Below, one piece after another: positions 63,248 to 64,000 of a stretch of DNA of 64,000 nt (position 1 is its first letter; every line of letters starts with the position of its first letter). Below the pieces are notes generated by a model, which saw only the letters and a program-made list of their open reading frames with translations, was not told the origin of the DNA and searched no databases. The DNA is from Bacillus sp. V5-8f (lineage in GTDB: Bacteria > Bacillota > Bacilli > Bacillales > DSM-1321). Made by a program: the position numbers and the translations under genes. The stretch covers positions 496,001 through 560,000 of the forward strand of contig NZ_PGUW01000004.1 of the NCBI RefSeq assembly GCF_002863565.1. The letters run 5' to 3'.

Positions 63248-64000
63248 ATGGTCAGCAGCATACAAGATTGTACAACCTTACATAACGGTGTAAAAATGCC
63301 ATGGTTTGGTTTGGGAGTTTATAAAGTGGAGGAAGGAAAAACAGTTATTGAGGCAGTGAAAGCAGCACTCCATCATGGATATCGGAGTATTGATACTGCT
63401 TCATTTTATAAGAATGAGGAGGGGGTTGGACATGCTATAAGGGAATCAGGTGTTCCGCGGAAAGAGCTTTTTATTACGACAAAAGTATGGAATACAGATC
63501 AAGGTTACAAAAGCACACTACAATCATTTGAAGAAAGCATGAACAAACTTGGCTTGGAGTATTTAGATTTATACTTAATCCACTGGCCTGTCAAGGATAA
63601 GTATAAAGAAACATGGAAAGCGCTTGAAACACTATACAAAGAAGGGCGTGTCCGCGCTATTGGTGTAAGCAATTTCCATAAACATCATTTAGAGCATTTG
63701 TTAACTGATGCGGACATTAAGCCGATGGTTAATCAGGTCGAATATCATCCACGCTTAACCCAGTTGGAACTGCATACATACTGCCAAGAAAATAGTATTC
63801 AGCTTGAAGCGTGGTCTCCACTAATGCGTGGACGGCTATTGGACAACAAAATACTAAACGAAATCGGTGAGAAATACAGTAAAACTGCTTCCCAAGTGAT
63901 TTTACGATGGGATTTGCAGAACGAAGTAGTGACGATACCAAAGTCAATTAGGGAAGATCGTATTATTGAAAATGCAAGTATCTTTGACTTTCAGCTGACT
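63248..64000 (+). CDS. Aldo/keto reductase (cut by window edge)
   Basis: 251 residues visible. [35 protein letters not shown] (catalytic D and Y), FITTKVW (K), YLIHWPV (H) and IGVSNF are the AKR motifs; later IPKSIR binds NADPH phosphate. Closest to YtbE/YvgN (glyoxal/methylglyoxal reductases). AGGAGGG precedes ATG. The C-terminal part lies outside the window. Confidence 0.92.
   Translation, partial: MVSSIQDCTTLHNGVKMPWFGLGVYKVEEGKTVIEAVKAALHHGYRSIDTASFYKNEEGVGHAIRESGVPRKELFITTKVWNTDQGYKSTLQSFEESMNKLGLEYLDLYLIHWPVKDKYKETWKALETLYKEGRVRAIGVSNFHKHHLEHLLTDADIKPMVNQVEYHPRLTQLELHTYCQENSIQLEAWSPLMRGRLLDNKILNEIGEKYSKTASQVILRWDLQNEVVTIPKSIREDRIIENASIFDFQLT

Overview
The window looks like chromosomal DNA of a spore-forming member of the Bacillaceae (Bacillus-like: Mesobacillus, Cytobacillus or Neobacillus type). 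The reasons are strong AGGAGG-type ribosome binding sites, frequent TTG/GTG starts, moderate-to-low GC, and many genes whose closest known relatives are Bacillus families (YitT, YckD, YozQ, YkuS, YuzL, YpzG, YqjF/DUF2071, YhgD-YhgE, IspA, the two-gene formate dehydrogenase with DUF1641, and the YitC/YitD sulfolactate pair). I see no rRNA, tRNA, CRISPR array, insertion sequence or prophage.

Layout. 0-7 kb: a cut YitT gene, an Fe-S DinG/XPD-type helicase broken by a +1 frameshift, an orphan two-PAS histidine kinase with a degenerate MHYT sensor, a broken lipoprotein gene, an MFS transporter. 7.4-8.5 kb: a tiny Cys-rich protein, then a triplicated, promoter-bearing, structured RNA-like repeat with a 250-bp period that ends in an intrinsic terminator; this is the strongest candidate for something undescribed. 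8.6-19 kb: SGNH hydrolase plus ABC exporter, MBL hydrolase, small proteins, a TrxR-like flavoprotein, DUF2935, a YodB-like HxlR regulator divergent from an azoreductase, and an MFS gene broken by a 1-nt deletion. 19-21 kb: sulfolactate biosynthesis operon. 21.2-27 kb: corA behind a small leader ORF with mutually exclusive RNA pairings, several very small proteins, OsmC, a pair of very acidic SGNS-motif proteins and a Cys/Met PLP enzyme.

26.8-30.1 kb is a quinone/aromatic electrophile resistance operon (two ring-cleavage dioxygenases, MhqD-like hydrolase, flavin reductase) whose promoter overlaps two MhqR-type boxes; together with the YodB-like/azoreductase pair it suggests good equipment against quinones. 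31-42 kb joins formaldehyde fixation (hxlAB) and formate oxidation (fdhF-DUF1641) around PBP4a, a benzil-reductase-like SDR, an ABC-exporter ghost and a nitrilase-GNAT-GNAT operon. 44-50.7 kb carries a nitronate-monooxygenase-like protein, an acyl-CoA ligase, then P450, mini-kinase-like protein, PhaR-like and PhaC-like genes in one direction. 50.9-60 kb: PhoD-like phosphatase with an altered metal motif, YhgD/YhgE with a palindromic operator, a MerR-headed coiled-coil protein, and an intracellular subtilisin overlapping an intracellular endonuclease-I-type nuclease. 60-64 kb: an aromatic acid monooxygenase, Dabb protein and aromatic acid transporter, followed by a cut aldo/keto reductase.
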